Source: Acytostelium subglobosum LB1 (taxonomy: Eukaryota > Evosea > Eumycetozoa > Acytosteliales > Acytosteliaceae). From it: 64,000 nt of DNA. Below the pieces are notes generated by a model, which saw only the letters and a list, made by a program, of their open reading frames with translations, was not told the origin of the DNA and did not search any database. Both the position numbers and the translations under genes were made by a program. Positions within the stretch are counted from its first letter, which is position 1, and every line of letters starts with the position of its first letter. Where the stretch lies: the NCBI RefSeq assembly GCF_000787575.1, contig NW_012236525.1:511686-575685 (forward strand), written 5' to 3'. Below are positions 46,413-57,282 of the stretch, piece by piece.

Positions 46413-47735
46413 ATGGAAGATGAGGATGTTATAGTGTGCCCCGTGTGCTTACTCGGGTTTGATGTACACAATAAAACATTGCCTAGAGAACAATTGCCCC
46501 ATCGATTAAAGTGCTCACATTGCTTCCATAAAGATTGTATCGAGATTTGGATAAGAACAAAGGGAACATGTCCAACATGTCAACAGCGATGTACGATTGA
46601 TGATCTTCAATATGATCATCTAGTCACTGAGTTACTAAAGAAGTTGACAAAGTTATCTGTACAATCTACAACACCAACTACAACAACTACTACACCTACA
46701 CCTACACCAACAACGACGACACAACAACAACATATAGTATTACCGACAACACATCAACAATCAATACCAAACATTCCAAGTACATTATACAGACCTCCAC
46801 AACAATATATACCTCCAACATATCAACATCCACCTTTACAACATCAAAACCCTACATCAAGGATCAATGGCAGCGTTAACAACATGGTCAGCAACAGCAG
46901 CAGCTCGGTTGATCCACAGACACGAGTTTCAAAGCTCAATCAATCAATTGCACTCTACAGCAGCACTGTACCTCAATCAACCGCGGTCAATAGCAACAAC
47001 AACAATGCAAGAGCGACAACAACAACCACGACGCCAACGACTACGGCATCTAAACAACCTCATATTCATGTGTTGAATAGGACCAACCCAGGCCAGGCGT
47101 ATCCTGGCCACAAGGACTGGCGCTGCGACTACAGCATGAAGGGAACGGGCGCCAGCTACATGTACCATTGCGTCAAGTGCGGTAACTTTGACCTGTGCTC
47201 AGACTGCTGCCAGCGCAGTGGCACAGAGACCAACCCCCCAATCAATCCATTCGGACAGCTGGTCAAGCTGCCTCGTCTGCACTCGCACGAGCTCACTCTT
47301 ATGCTGCCTCGCGACGTCTATGGCAACAATGCCGGATGTGACGTATGCAAGGCACAGATATCCAACTACGCCTATCACTGCACCACCTGTCGCAACTATG
47401 ACATCTGTTCCAAGTGTTACAACAAGCAGTCCGATGTACAGACAATAATGCAGCCATTCATCTATCCTGATCAGATCACATGGGATCGCACAGGTCATGC
47501 CATCTACAAAAGATATTCAAGTCCTGTCGAAGTATACGTAAGTCCTTCATGCACTCAATCAATGAGACAACTCTAACATATTCATTCAATTTCAATGTAG
47601 GCTTCTCCGGCCTGGACTTGCGACGCTTGCCACAAGACCAAGGGCGTTGCGGATGGAATCTATCACTCTGAGCTCAACTTGGATGTTTGTCTTACATGTT
47701 ACAAGGATAAGATGTCCTTGTTGTTTCCACATTAA
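46413..47735 (+). CDS. RING-finger plus ZZ/DC1-like finger protein, two exons
   Basis: Exons 46413..47537 and 47601..47735 give 419 residues. A RING-H2-type finger occupies residues 9-56 (CPVCLLGFD...LKCSHCFHKDCIEIWIRTKGTCPTC), so E3 ubiquitin ligase activity is expected. A Thr/Gln/Pro-rich linker follows. The C-terminal 190 residues hold three Cys/His-rich modules resembling ZZ or DC1 fingers: CDYSMKGTGASYMYHCVKCGNFDLCSDCC, CDVCKAQISNYAYHCTTCRNYDICSKCY and CDACHKTKGVADGIYHSELNLDVCLTCY. These probably bind partner proteins. No transmembrane segment is seen. I know of no named orthologue with this combination, so only the domains are called. Confidence 0.8.
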
Positions 47736-47837
47736 ATACTAAGTTAGTTCGTAAATAGCAGACAGACAGATAGACAGACAGGTAGACGATGTAGTATTTG
47801 TAGGTGTATGAACATATAATATATTATTCGCTTGTTA

Positions 47838-48516
47838 TTATAATTTATTGACAGTAGCGTTGTTATCACTGGACGATCCAAGTCTTCTTCCACTGTTTGG
47901 TGACTGATGATTGATTGAGTACATGTTAGTGTCAACGTCCAATCATTCAATCAATCCATGTTACTTTGGTACTTACAAAACAGTTAACGTTTGGGGATGA
48001 CCTTCTAAGGGTTGGCGAGCTGTAAACATGGTATGCTGGTGGACTGTACTCGGACTCCTTTGGTGAGGCGGGCTCTGGGATGGTAGGGATTGCCCTCTTC
48101 TCGGATATTGGAGAGGATTGATCTTTATCGGTAATGTTGGACGACGACATGGTGCTGTTGCCTCCATTGTACAGCGTGCCAATGTAGACAAGCAGTAAGA
48201 AGGACAACAGACCCATGGAGCCAAAGAGGATGGAGGCGGCCAGACTGACTGCCAGCACATACTTCAACTTGACATTGAATGAATATATAAAAGTGGAGGT
48301 CTCCAATGCATCCACGAGCAATCTGAGCGTGGGCACATCGGACTGGGAATTGGTGTTGTTGGTGTTGGTGGTGGTTGCGGGGTCGGACTGTGGCTGCATC
48401 AGTAGTTGTTGCTGCTGTTGCTGCGGTTGATTGTTATTATTGATCATATATGAAGTGCCATTGAATTGTTTGGTAACAATATCATTGACAATTGATCCAT
48501 CAATTATTTTAACCAT
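47838..48516 (-). CDS. Single-pass membrane protein, unknown function, two exons
   Basis: Exons 47977..48516 and 47838..47903 give 201 residues, starting MVKIIDGSIVNDIVTKQFNGTSY. After a Gln/Asn run there is an amphipathic segment and then one long hydrophobic stretch (about 86-115, YVLAVSLAASILFGSMGLLSFLLLVYIGTLY), followed by a polar Ser/Pro-rich tail with SPPAYHVYSSP, which contains a PPxY motif able to bind WW domains of Nedd4-type ligases. No signal peptide. The second exon ends SSSDNNATVNKL. The gene looks real, but I recognise no family. Its 3' end faces that of the RING gene. Confidence 0.55.
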
Positions 48517-49819
48517 TCTTTTATATATATTTAATTACAAGATAATAATATTACAAGCAAACTGGAAACTATCGTTGGTGATTAGATATTGATGATGAAG
48601 ATGGTGAGGTGTAATAGGTGTAATGTTACAGAGTTGTTACAAAGTTGACAACAAACAAACACGATAAATGTTATATAAATAATATATATATATATGTTAT
48701 AGAATGTATCTAAGTGATTGTTTGTTTGTATGTATATTTGTAGTGATTGATTGATTGATGGATGAGTATAATCAATGATTGATTATAAAAGGTTTGGTGG
48801 TGGCTGACTGGTTGGCAGCAAGGAAGGAAGCAAGCAAGCACGCACACAGCTGAGAGTCTGATGGAACGAATGGATAGTGATTTAAGAACACACGAATGGC
48901 TGTTTTAATTACTTACTTTCGTTAAAGATAGACCCACGTATACCACTAATATATGATCGACCCCATCAGGCCCCATTACCCTCGTCCTACATATAAAGAG
49001 ACAACACACTCACACCAACACTCACCACCAACACACACAAGATCGAGAGATCTCAACTTCGTTTGTCCAATAAAAAATCAACGACAACCATCATGATTGG
49101 GGGGTGGTATCCCACGAGGATTCCTCCGTGTTTAAAATGAAAGCCCCAACACTCTTACCCACAGACCTTGTCCAAGCATAATGGGTGGACCTTGGTGCAC
49201 CATTGTAATAATGGGGGTGTCGTTTTTTCCAATGAATTGTCATACACCATTAAACGAGTCACCTCGTTGATTTCAAATAATGGTTGGTCCTTATTCTGGT
49301 ACCCTCCCTCTCATGATGAGTGTGTGTGAGGCTAAAATACCTCAATTATGCTTGGTCGACACGACGATGCAAATCTTTTTGCAGCAAAGAAGAGAGAGAG
49401 AGGAGAGTTGACAAGTAATCCATTGTACTTTCCAAAGTATCCAAGACAATAACATCATTTCTTATAACGAACATTAAATGTTGATGCCATGCCATCCCAT
49501 TCACTATTCTATATTAGTAAACTTGATCAGTTTGTGACTCGAATCTCTCTATCTGATGGACAGTTGGATATTTATATCGATGACTCAAGGTCAGAGTAAG
49601 AAAGACTGTTTGTTGTTGAGTTCCGACCGTTGGATCTACGATCTGAACAGATATTTGTTGTTGTTGTTGTAGTTGTAGTAGTTGTAGTGTTCATTCTTGA
49701 AAATGAATGAATGGATTAGTAAGAGTCATGGTTTTGTCAGTTGAAGTGTGCACTTCATTCGACTTCTTGTTCTTTCATTCATTCACCTCTCACACACTCA
49801 CATTACGTGACACGACCAA
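48517..49819. other. Divergent intergenic with a foldback island
   Basis: Between the membrane-protein and CWF19L2 start codons. The first 450 bases are AT-rich. Then comes the GC-richer foldback listed at 49089-49318, then a leader with GTTGTTGTT and GAATGAATG runs. No protein gene is supported. Confidence 0.6.
49089..49318 (+). ncRNA. 230-base foldback with closing stem, candidate structured RNA or miniature inverted-repeat element
   Basis: The ends CATCATGA (49089..49096) and TCATGATG (49311..49318) are perfect complements, and pairing continues, with interruptions, between GGGGGGTGGTA and GGTACCCTCCC just inside. Within are hairpins CAC-GAGG-ATT-CCTC-GTG (about 49112-49130, one bulge), GTCCA...TGGAC (about 49169-49190) and AACGAG-TCAC-CTCGTT (about 49253-49268). 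GTGCACCA...TGGGGGTG (49195..49219) matches the island at 9058-9218. No TA or other target-site duplication stands out, so an RNA gene is preferred slightly over a mobile element. Confidence 0.3.
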
Positions 49820-52354
49820 ATGGATGATAACGATGAATGGGTAGAGGCACCTGTTGGTGACAAGGAAGAGAAGCATAAGAAACATCGTCATCACAAGGAT
49901 AAGAAGGACAAGAAAGACAAGAAGGACAAGAAGGACAAGAAGGACAAAAAGAAGAAATATGATGACAATGACCATTCAGACAATGATGATCATGAACAGA
50001 AGAAGAAGAAGAAACTAAGGACTGATGATACACCAACAACATCATCATCGACGACAACATCAGATGTAAAGCCAGTTGTTCAAAGGGAGGAATGGATGAG
50101 TATAGAGACTGAATCATGGTTGGCTGGATCAATGTCAAACAAGGATACGAGGAAACTGCAACAACAGAAGGAGAGAGAGGAACGTGATCAATTGGCTGAT
50201 AAGTTGGCAAAGTCTGCTGGTCTACTGGATCCAAAGACTTATGATTCAGTACCATCGTCATTATCGTCGTCTACAAGCACATCAACTTCAACGTCGACAT
50301 CAACTTCTTCAAGCTCCGCAACATCGTCGTCGTCTTCATACTTGGTTGGAGATGGAGGTGCCAGTTGGAGAGCAAGGAAGATACAAAGAGCACAGCAACA
50401 ATCAGGTGACTCATCATCGTCATCACCTGTACTCACATCAATGAAGGAACGTGTTCAGGATATGGAGCAGCAACGAAAGACACATCATCATGGAGGTGGC
50501 AGTGGAGGTGGTCATCGTCAATCATCAGACAATCACTACTCCAGCAGGGATAGCAAGGATACTGCATCACCATCTTTCCAAATGAAGAAGCCAAGAGATG
50601 ACTCAAACCTATTCTGGAGTCCAGGATCAACCAGAGAGAAGCTCAAGGACAAGCTGAGAGAGGATGATCGAAACAGAGATAGAGACAGAGGCAGAGATAG
50701 AGATGGCGAGCGAGATAGAGGTAGAGATGGTGATAAAGATAGAGATAGAGGTAGAGACGGTGATAGAGACAGAGACAGAGGCAGAGATGGTGACCGAGAC
50801 AGAGACAGAGACAGAGATAGAGATAGAGATAGAGATAGAGATAGTAGAGATAGAGATAGAGATGATTCAAGATCACATCAAAAAGAGGACAAACCATCAA
50901 TATCAGTTGTTAGAACTGAGCAGCCATCACTTAGCGAGCTATTCCCTCACTTGAAGTCAAACTCAAGCAATGATCAATCAAAGACAACATCTACATCATC
51001 CTCTTCATCATCGACAACGACATTATCAACGAACAACAACAACAGGTCCAATGAACAAAAGTCATCAGCACCAACAACGACAGCTAATGCCCATGCTGTG
51101 ACAAATACAGGTGGTGGCGCAATGAGCCTTAACAAACTATCAGCAGAGTTAATGAAGGCCAAGCTAATGGGTGATAAGGCAAAGGTTGAGAGATTGCAGA
51201 CTCAAATTGATGAGGTGAAGCGTACAGAGTCCAACAACAATCAGCAACCACCAGCACAACAGCCACAAGGACAACAACAACATACTTCAAATGATGACGG
51301 CCCTGTCAAGATATCAGGAATGGACCAATATGGACGAAAGATATTCATGAAGCATAACACAACATCATTGTCACAGCATAAGCAGGAACACTTTGAAAAG
51401 AATGGCGAGAGGACCAAGTACTATGACGACGATGATCAGGTGGACTTGGACACGATGGTGGCCAACGAGAGACGTGGCACCACCCAGAACATGGACTACG
51501 AGTTCCTCGACACCATATCCAAATCGACCAGATGGGCGACAGACGACCGCGATGACTTTGGACCAGAGATGCACGCCGGGCGAAACACATCCAAGAAGAG
51601 ACAGGGCGAGCGTGATCAAAAGGACGTCGAGAAGTTCAAACAGCAGCTGGTCAGCGCAGACAAGAAGGTTAACTCGATCATGGATCGCTGCTGGCACTGT
51701 CCCAACTCTGCACAGTATCAGAAGCACATGACCATTGCCACAGGCCATCACATGTATCTGTCACTGCCCACCAGGAACATATTGGTCAATGGACACTGTC
51801 AGATCGTCCCCATCCAACACTCGCTGGCATGCTCATCAATCGACGAGGACGCCTGGACTGAGGTAAACAACTTCCGAAAGTGCCTCATACAGATGTACGC
51901 AGAGCAGGACAAGTTTGTCGTGTTCATGGAGACGGCAATGAAGTTCAAGCATCAGAATCATACGATAATCGAGTGCATACCGCTGTCAAGCAAGGACTTC
52001 TCGACGGCACCCGGATTCTTTAGGCAGTCTTTGATGGAGGCCGAGTCTGAGTGGTCCAATAACAGAATGATCGACCCCGTTGCCAAGGGCGGCCTGTCCA
52101 GCTGCGTGCCCGCCAACTTCCCCTACTTCTGGGTAGAGTATGGTTACAAACAGAGTGGCTGCGTGCATCCAATCGAGAAGGAGACAGCATTCCAGCGAGA
52201 CTTTGGAAGGAGTGTGATTGCCGGTATGCTCGACCTGGACCTGGATGAAGTCCAATCAAGGAGGAAGAGCAGGTCCGATGAAGAGAGATACGCCAAGCAG
52301 TTCAAGACAATGTTTGATCCATATGACTGGACCAAACAGTTGGACGAGGAATGA
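49820..52354 (+). CDS. cwf19l2: CWF19L2 homologue (spliceosome-associated CwfJ family)
   Basis: One exon, 844 residues. CWF19 proteins associate with late and post-catalytic spliceosomes; animal and yeast relatives bind Prp43 or the debranching enzyme. The C-terminal 300 residues hold the two CwfJ domains: MDRCWHCPNSAQYQKHMTIATGHHMYLSLP, GHCQIVPIQHSLACSSIDEDAW, IECIPLSSKDFSTAPGFFRQSLMEAESEWS, NFPYFWVEYG and QRDFGRSVIAGMLDLD. The N-terminal two thirds are disordered: a KDKK repeat (residues about 22-45), poly-Ser, and a long Arg-Asp repeat (about 280-350), the latter common in splicing factors. Length suits the L2 rather than the L1 paralogue. The stop is 85 bases from that of the convergent FPP synthase gene. 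Confidence 0.92.
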   Translation: MDDNDEWVEAPVGDKEEKHKKHRHHKDKKDKKDKKDKKDKKDKKKKYDDNDHSDNDDHEQKKKKKLRTDDTPTTSSSTTTSDVKPVVQREEWMSIETESWLAGSMSNKDTRKLQQQKEREERDQLADKLAKSAGLLDPKTYDSVPSSLSSSTSTSTSTSTSTSSSSATSSSSSYLVGDGGASWRARKIQRAQQQSGDSSSSSPVLTSMKERVQDMEQQRKTHHHGGGSGGGHRQSSDNHYSSRDSKDTASPSFQMKKPRDDSNLFWSPGSTREKLKDKLREDDRNRDRDRGRDRDGERDRGRDGDKDRDRGRDGDRDRDRGRDGDRDRDRDRDRDRDRDRDSRDRDRDDSRSHQKEDKPSISVVRTEQPSLSELFPHLKSNSSNDQSKTTSTSSSSSSTTTLSTNNNNRSNEQKSSAPTTTANAHAVTNTGGGAMSLNKLSAELMKAKLMGDKAKVERLQTQIDEVKRTESNNNQQPPAQQPQGQQQHTSNDDGPVKISGMDQYGRKIFMKHNTTSLSQHKQEHFEKNGERTKYYDDDDQVDLDTMVANERRGTTQNMDYEFLDTISKSTRWATDDRDDFGPEMHAGRNTSKKRQGERDQKDVEKFKQQLVSADKKVNSIMDRCWHCPNSAQYQKHMTIATGHHMYLSLPTRNILVNGHCQIVPIQHSLACSSIDEDAWTEVNNFRKCLIQMYAEQDKFVVFMETAMKFKHQNHTIIECIPLSSKDFSTAPGFFRQSLMEAESEWSNNRMIDPVAKGGLSSCVPANFPYFWVEYGYKQSGCVHPIEKETAFQRDFGRSVIAGMLDLDLDEVQSRRKSRSDEERYAKQFKTMFDPYDWTKQLDEE
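50655..50870 (+). repeat. In-frame AGAGAY repeat coding for an Arg-Asp tract
   Basis: About 215 bases of GAGATAGAGA-type hexamer units inside the CWF19L2 gene, coding (RD)n with Gly, Glu and Lys variants. The many silent C/T differences between units suggest selection for the peptide rather than fresh slippage. Confidence 0.85.
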
Positions 52355-52438
52355 TTGAATAAACACTTATGCGCATATCAATATATATCTATCTATCTAT
52401 ACTTAGTTTATTAGTTGTGTCCTCTTCCACGCGATACC

Positions 52439-53564
52439 TTAGACGCTTCTCTTGTAAATCCTTCCAAGGAAGGTGGTGAACACTGCTTGAGGCAGGTCGT
52501 GCGACTGCTTGATGGCTTGGGTGAGCTCAGCGAACGACTTGTCCTCATACTGCTTGAATATCTTGGGGATTTCGATGTCGTTGAATATCTTCTTGACGAC
52601 GGCTACGTCCTCGGGGTTGTCGCGACCATACACGGTCTTGAGCTGGGCAATCTGCTCGGGCGTACCATTCAGGATGGCCTGGCAAATGAGCCATGAGCAT
52701 TTGTTCTCCTCAATGTCACGACCCACCTTGCCAATGACCTCGGGTGCGCCGTAGCAGTCCAAGTAGTCGTCCTGGATCTGGAAGTACTCGCCCATTGGCA
52801 ACAAGATGTCCAAGGCTGACTCGAACGACTTCTTGTTGGTGATGCCCGCCAAGATCATGGCCAATGCGACTGGCAGGTAGAATGAGTAGTAGGCGGTCTT
52901 GTACTTGACGATCCTGTTGTAGGTGTCGAGCGTGAATGGGGTGAAGTCACCGCGGTTGGGCTGTGTGGTGAGGTCGAGCAGCTGGCCCAACTCGGTCTGC
53001 CATGTGGTGTCGTGAAAGAGATCCAAGAGATCGGCGTAGTATGGCTGCGACCTGAAGTACTTCCTGACAAAGATATAGATGCACGACTCGAGAATGAGCG
53101 AGTCGTTGATTGCAATGTTGCCAACGAGTGCGTTGGGGTCGCCGGACAGATGGTTCTTGGTGCGGTACCAGCATGGCTGGCCACGACGTGTAAGCGATTG
53201 GTCCATAATATCGTCGGCCACCAAGAAGAATGCCTGAAGCCACTCGACGCCCCATCCAAGAACGATAGCATTCTGAGTCTCTGTCTTTGTCAATGGTCTA
53301 TTGAGCAACAACTGCAATGTGCTTGGTACGGTCAAACCACGGTTCATCTTTCCACCTGCGACCGAAGCATCAATCAAACGACTGATCCAATCTCTTGCCT
53401 GAGGTGGCATCTTCATTGTCGATGGATCCGACAGCACATCCTCCTTCAACATTGGAAGTGCATCCAAGAACTCTTGAGCTAAACGTACATAATCAATCAA
53501 TCAATGATTAGTTAGTGATGTTTGTTGATGAGTGAGTGATTGTGATTGATCACTTACCAGACAT
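52439..53564 (-). CDS. fps: Farnesyl diphosphate synthase, two exons (first exon 7 bases)
   Basis: Prenyltransferase joining IPP with DMAPP and then GPP to form farnesyl diphosphate, the precursor of sterols, dolichol, ubiquinone and prenyl groups. Exons 53558..53564 (ATG TCT G) and 52439..53478 give 348 residues. The first Asp-rich motif DDIMD is at 91-95 and the second, DDYLD, at 239-243. Two aromatic residues (Phe86, Phe87) four and five positions before the first motif fit a C15 product limit. GGKMNRGL and GKVGRDIEENKCSWL are family motifs. The end, KRSV, lacks a peroxisomal signal; no presequence is seen, so a cytosolic enzyme is expected. Length and motifs leave little doubt. Confidence 0.96.
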
Positions 53565-53928
53565 GATTTATAGTACTAATTAGTTAGTTTGTATGTGTAT
53601 ATACTTTGTTGCAATAACAAATGACTTGGTTGTTTGTGCTGCTCTAACATAGTTGATCAGACACACTCACCTTTATTCACACCTATTAATACTTGTCTGA
53701 TGAAGTGACCCCCTTTCGTCTTCACCCTAACACCACCCAACCCCACTTCTGATCAAACAGACAGTCTGACTGATCCCCAATAACTTATTAAAACGACAAA
53801 TTGTGATCTCACCCATCTCTCGAACTTTTTATTGTCGTTTGACCAGTAGCGAGTCACTGTGAATAATGATTGAATGATTGAACGAATAGTGATGCCTAGG
53901 GATGTCTATTAATAAACATTAATATATT
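53565..53928. other. Intergenic, no gene seen
   Basis: Promoter side of FPP synthase and 3' flank of the ELMO gene, both minus strand. It contains ordinary mixed sequence with short CACCC tracts. Confidence 0.55.
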
Positions 53929-56900
53929 TTATTTAATGTTCTTCAGATTACTCTTGCATTCCATTAGGTTCTCCACTATTCTCTTGATGGTCTCCTTCTG
54001 TGCTTTGCAATCATTCACATTACTGTACAGGTGCTCGACCAAGCCAAGTGCCTCGGTCAGTTTCTTCTTGGACATATCTATCGCTACAAGTTGTTTGGTG
54101 TTGTTGCTCATCATATTGTTGATATTATTACTGCTGCCACCACTGCTACTACTGTTGCTGCTGCTATGACTATGATTATGATGATTGGACACACCACCAC
54201 TCTGTGATCGACCTGCTCTACTTATGAATCCCATCAAATTATTGGTACTACTACTGCTACTGCTGCCATAACTACTACTTGTGCCTGCGCCTCCGCCTCC
54301 ACCACCAATGTTGAATGAGGGTGGGCTTGATGTGGCGGCCGGACGTGCTGATGGAGGCGAAGTTGGTGATTCAAACACAGTAGTGCTGCTCGAGTGTCTG
54401 ATTGGAGTGGCTCCACCGCCTCCCTTGATCGGTGATGTGGCACCTGGTGATGTCACTCGTGGCGAGGTGATCCCGGGCGAGACCACCGATGGGGTCTCAG
54501 GTGGAGTCGGTGAAAGAGATCGCGACGAATCGGCTGGTGATCCAGACGATGGACGCTTGGGCAATGGTGGTGGTGGCTTCCTGTATGCTTCATCCGGTGA
54601 TCTGTATGCTCGTAGTATCCTCAATATTTCACTGTCTGTCGCGGCCATATCCTCGCAGGTCTCATTCGATATTGTGTTGGACTGATTCTGATCGGAACCA
54701 TACCGCAGTAGATGCTCAATGGTCTCCCTCTGTCGCCTTTGAATCGCAATGTGCAAGGCTGTCTCACCCTTCTTGTTGACCACATTTGGATTGGCACCAT
54801 ATGCCAACAACATCTTGATGTTCTCCTCCAAGTCCTTGGCGATGGCAATGTGCAGTGGCGTGTCCATCGTGTCGCCCGTCCGGCCATCAATGTCCGCACC
54901 CTTGTCCAGCAGATTACGAAGTATCCTGTTAAAGTCGTCTGTTGTCCACTTGCGCGAGCTGAAGCTGTGGATAGGCATCGCGCCATTGGTCGACTGGATG
55001 TTGACATTGACGCTGGGACACGTCAGTATCAGATCGATCATCTTTGATGTCGAGCACTGGCATGCCAGATTGAGTGGTGTCATTCCATTGCTGTTGAGTA
55101 GATTGTTCATTGACTGCTGTGAAAGGAATTGGCTGGCAAGGGCATAGGACAGGTTGGTGATGGCCACATGTAGTGCACTGTTGCCATCAGCTGTCCGTGA
55201 CTCTGCCAATATATCATGACAATCATCCAATGAGTATGATTTGGATAATAACTCGTCGGCCTGTCGACATGATGCTGTGATGTAATCGTTGGATGTTGGT
55301 GCGGCTGTCTTCTTGTCGTCGAGGAATGACTTTGAATGTCTTGGATTGCCACGCTCCCTTTGGTTCATCGATGTTGAGGTTGTTTTGTTCGATTCGAATA
55401 TCCTCTTGTAGTCCACCAATCGCTTCATTACAAAGTTGTTGGTTCTGAACTCCTGGAGTGATGATGCTTTGGACAATGTCTCGGCAATCTGAGTCTTTAG
55501 GTAGCTTATCACTCTTGAAAAGTCCATATACCTTGCACCGCCCTCATCCCAGACCATCGCAAACACCTCTAAAGTAATACAATATATCTCCCCAATCGAG
55601 TTCTTTCCATCAAACAATATTGGCAATATGTTAAAGTCAATTGTGTTTGAGTCCATGTCTAAGTCAAGGGATATTGATGTATGTTAGTTCCAGTCATTGA
55701 GTGTTTGGAATAGTTCCATAGTGAGGATACTTACAACTGTGAGGTGGCTTGATCAACTCTAATAACATGCTGGTGATGTGGATACCACAAGCTGCTACTG
55801 GATAATATCGATCATTGTTGGAACTTTGTAACATGCATTGATGTGAGGTCATTGTTCGAAGTGACTCGAGATGATGTGTTGAGAAGTAGACGAGATGTTT
55901 CAGACCGGCAATGCCCATTCCTCTAAAGTCGGTCGAAGGATCTTTGCCCTGGAATCCAATGGTCTTCCAATTCTCATCGACCTTTTGGAAGTCAGAGTCG
56001 GTGAACATCGAGTTCCACAGCGTCTCCAACATCTTCTCGTGTGCCGGATCGTCCTTGCTGTACTGTGTGGAGCAGTCCTTGACAAACTCCTGTAGCTTCA
56101 GATTCTGTAGTCGGTAGATCTGACGCCTGAACATCGTGTCGGACGAGGCCAGCTGTTTCTTGAGCAATGTTGACAGATTGCGCTGTTCCATCTGATCCAA
56201 TGTGGCACTACTACTTTCCGAGTTGGCAATCAGATTGTTTATCAACCACAATGAATATGTTTGAGTGTTTACATCCGAACTACCTAGATTGGCTATTATC
56301 CTTCCATATATACTCTCTTGGCTAATTTCCAAAGATGATGTCGTCGCTGCAATAGTATTAACCAACATCTTATATCCATCAGATGAGCCTGTGAGTGTGA
56401 TCTAATTGTGGTTGTGAGTGGGTGATCAATCAATCAATTAATCTGGAAATTAATAACTTACTGCAATCTTTAAAGATGGATTACTGATATTGATTGAATG
56501 ATGATCGAGTTGTGAGACAATCTTTTGGATTGTACCTGAGGTGAACATGTTGATATTGAAGAATGCACTATGTATGATCAATTCAAATGCTGACAAAGCC
56601 AATGATAATGTATTTCCACTTGTCTCCATTATTATACTCTGTAGCAATATGATACCATCCTTCTTTATAAACTCTGGTATAAAGTTGGATTGTTGCTATA
56701 TTATATAAAAATATTAGTTAGTTGATCCAAAGTAGTCGGTGACCATTCAATCTTTCAATCAACAACATACATATACTTGTAAATGTGTCTTTAGATCGAA
56801 TAATCCTTTCTTGATTGTTGGTTCATGGTTCAATGCTTCGACAACAGTGTCCACTTGATACTCTGGAGCCAATATCAGCTCAATCCTTTGATTATCATGT

Positions 56901-57177
56901 ATCAATCTATTCTGTGTATCGCTAAGACTTAATAACTATTGATATTGATGAATGATTGATCAGTATTAATTGATTGGGAATATTGGAAAATGATCTGGAA
57001 ACATACATCATCAGTTAGACACACTTTCATATCCTTGACAAACAGGGCATATTTGTCTGGACTGTCATCTATCTTTAACATCTGACATATGACATCGAGT
57101 TGTGTTCGCAACTTTACACCCTGTAGCAAGGAGTACTCTATCGATGACTCATTGTTCCACCTGATGTTGACCTTCAT
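53929..57177 (-). CDS. ELMO-domain protein with ankyrin repeats, five exons
   Basis: ELMO proteins act with DOCK exchange factors to switch on Rac in phagocytosis and chemotaxis. Exons 57007..57177, 56777..56935, 56462..56695, 55735..56401 and 53929..55658 give 986 residues. Residues 1-230 form an N-terminal ubiquitin-like plus armadillo-like region (MKVNIRWNNESSIEYSLLQGVKLRTQLDVICQML...). The ELMO domain spans about 305-490, with LWNSMFTDSDFQKVDENWKTIGFQGKDPSTDFRGMGIAGLKHLVYF. About five ankyrin repeats follow at 566-731 (GNSALHVAITN, GMTPLNLACQ, DTPLHIAIAKDLEENIKMLLAYGANPN, GETALHIAIQRR). Then come PPPPLPKRP and other proline-rich SH3-binding motifs, a Gly/Ser run and a C-terminal coiled coil. 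There is no clear PH domain. The four CACGTG boxes lie 49-105 bases upstream of its ATG. Confidence 0.82.
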
Positions 57178-57225
57178 ATCTATATCTCTCTATCTCTCTC
57201 TGTCTTTCCTTATTTTTAAAAGTAT

Positions 57226-57282
57226 CACGTGATTGGTAAATGTCACGTGATAGGCTGTCACGTGATAGGTCAAAGTCACGTG
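57226..57282. promoter_or_regulatory. Cluster of four CACGTG (E-box/G-box) elements
   Basis: CACGTG at 57226..57231, 57244..57249, 57259..57264 and 57277..57282, spaced 18, 15 and 18 bases centre to centre; each is within the wider core TCACGTGAT, itself nearly palindromic. They sit 49-105 bases upstream of the ELMO ATG, where a promoter is expected. Such cores bind bHLH or bZIP factors in other eukaryotes; the factor here is unknown. Confidence 0.7.
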
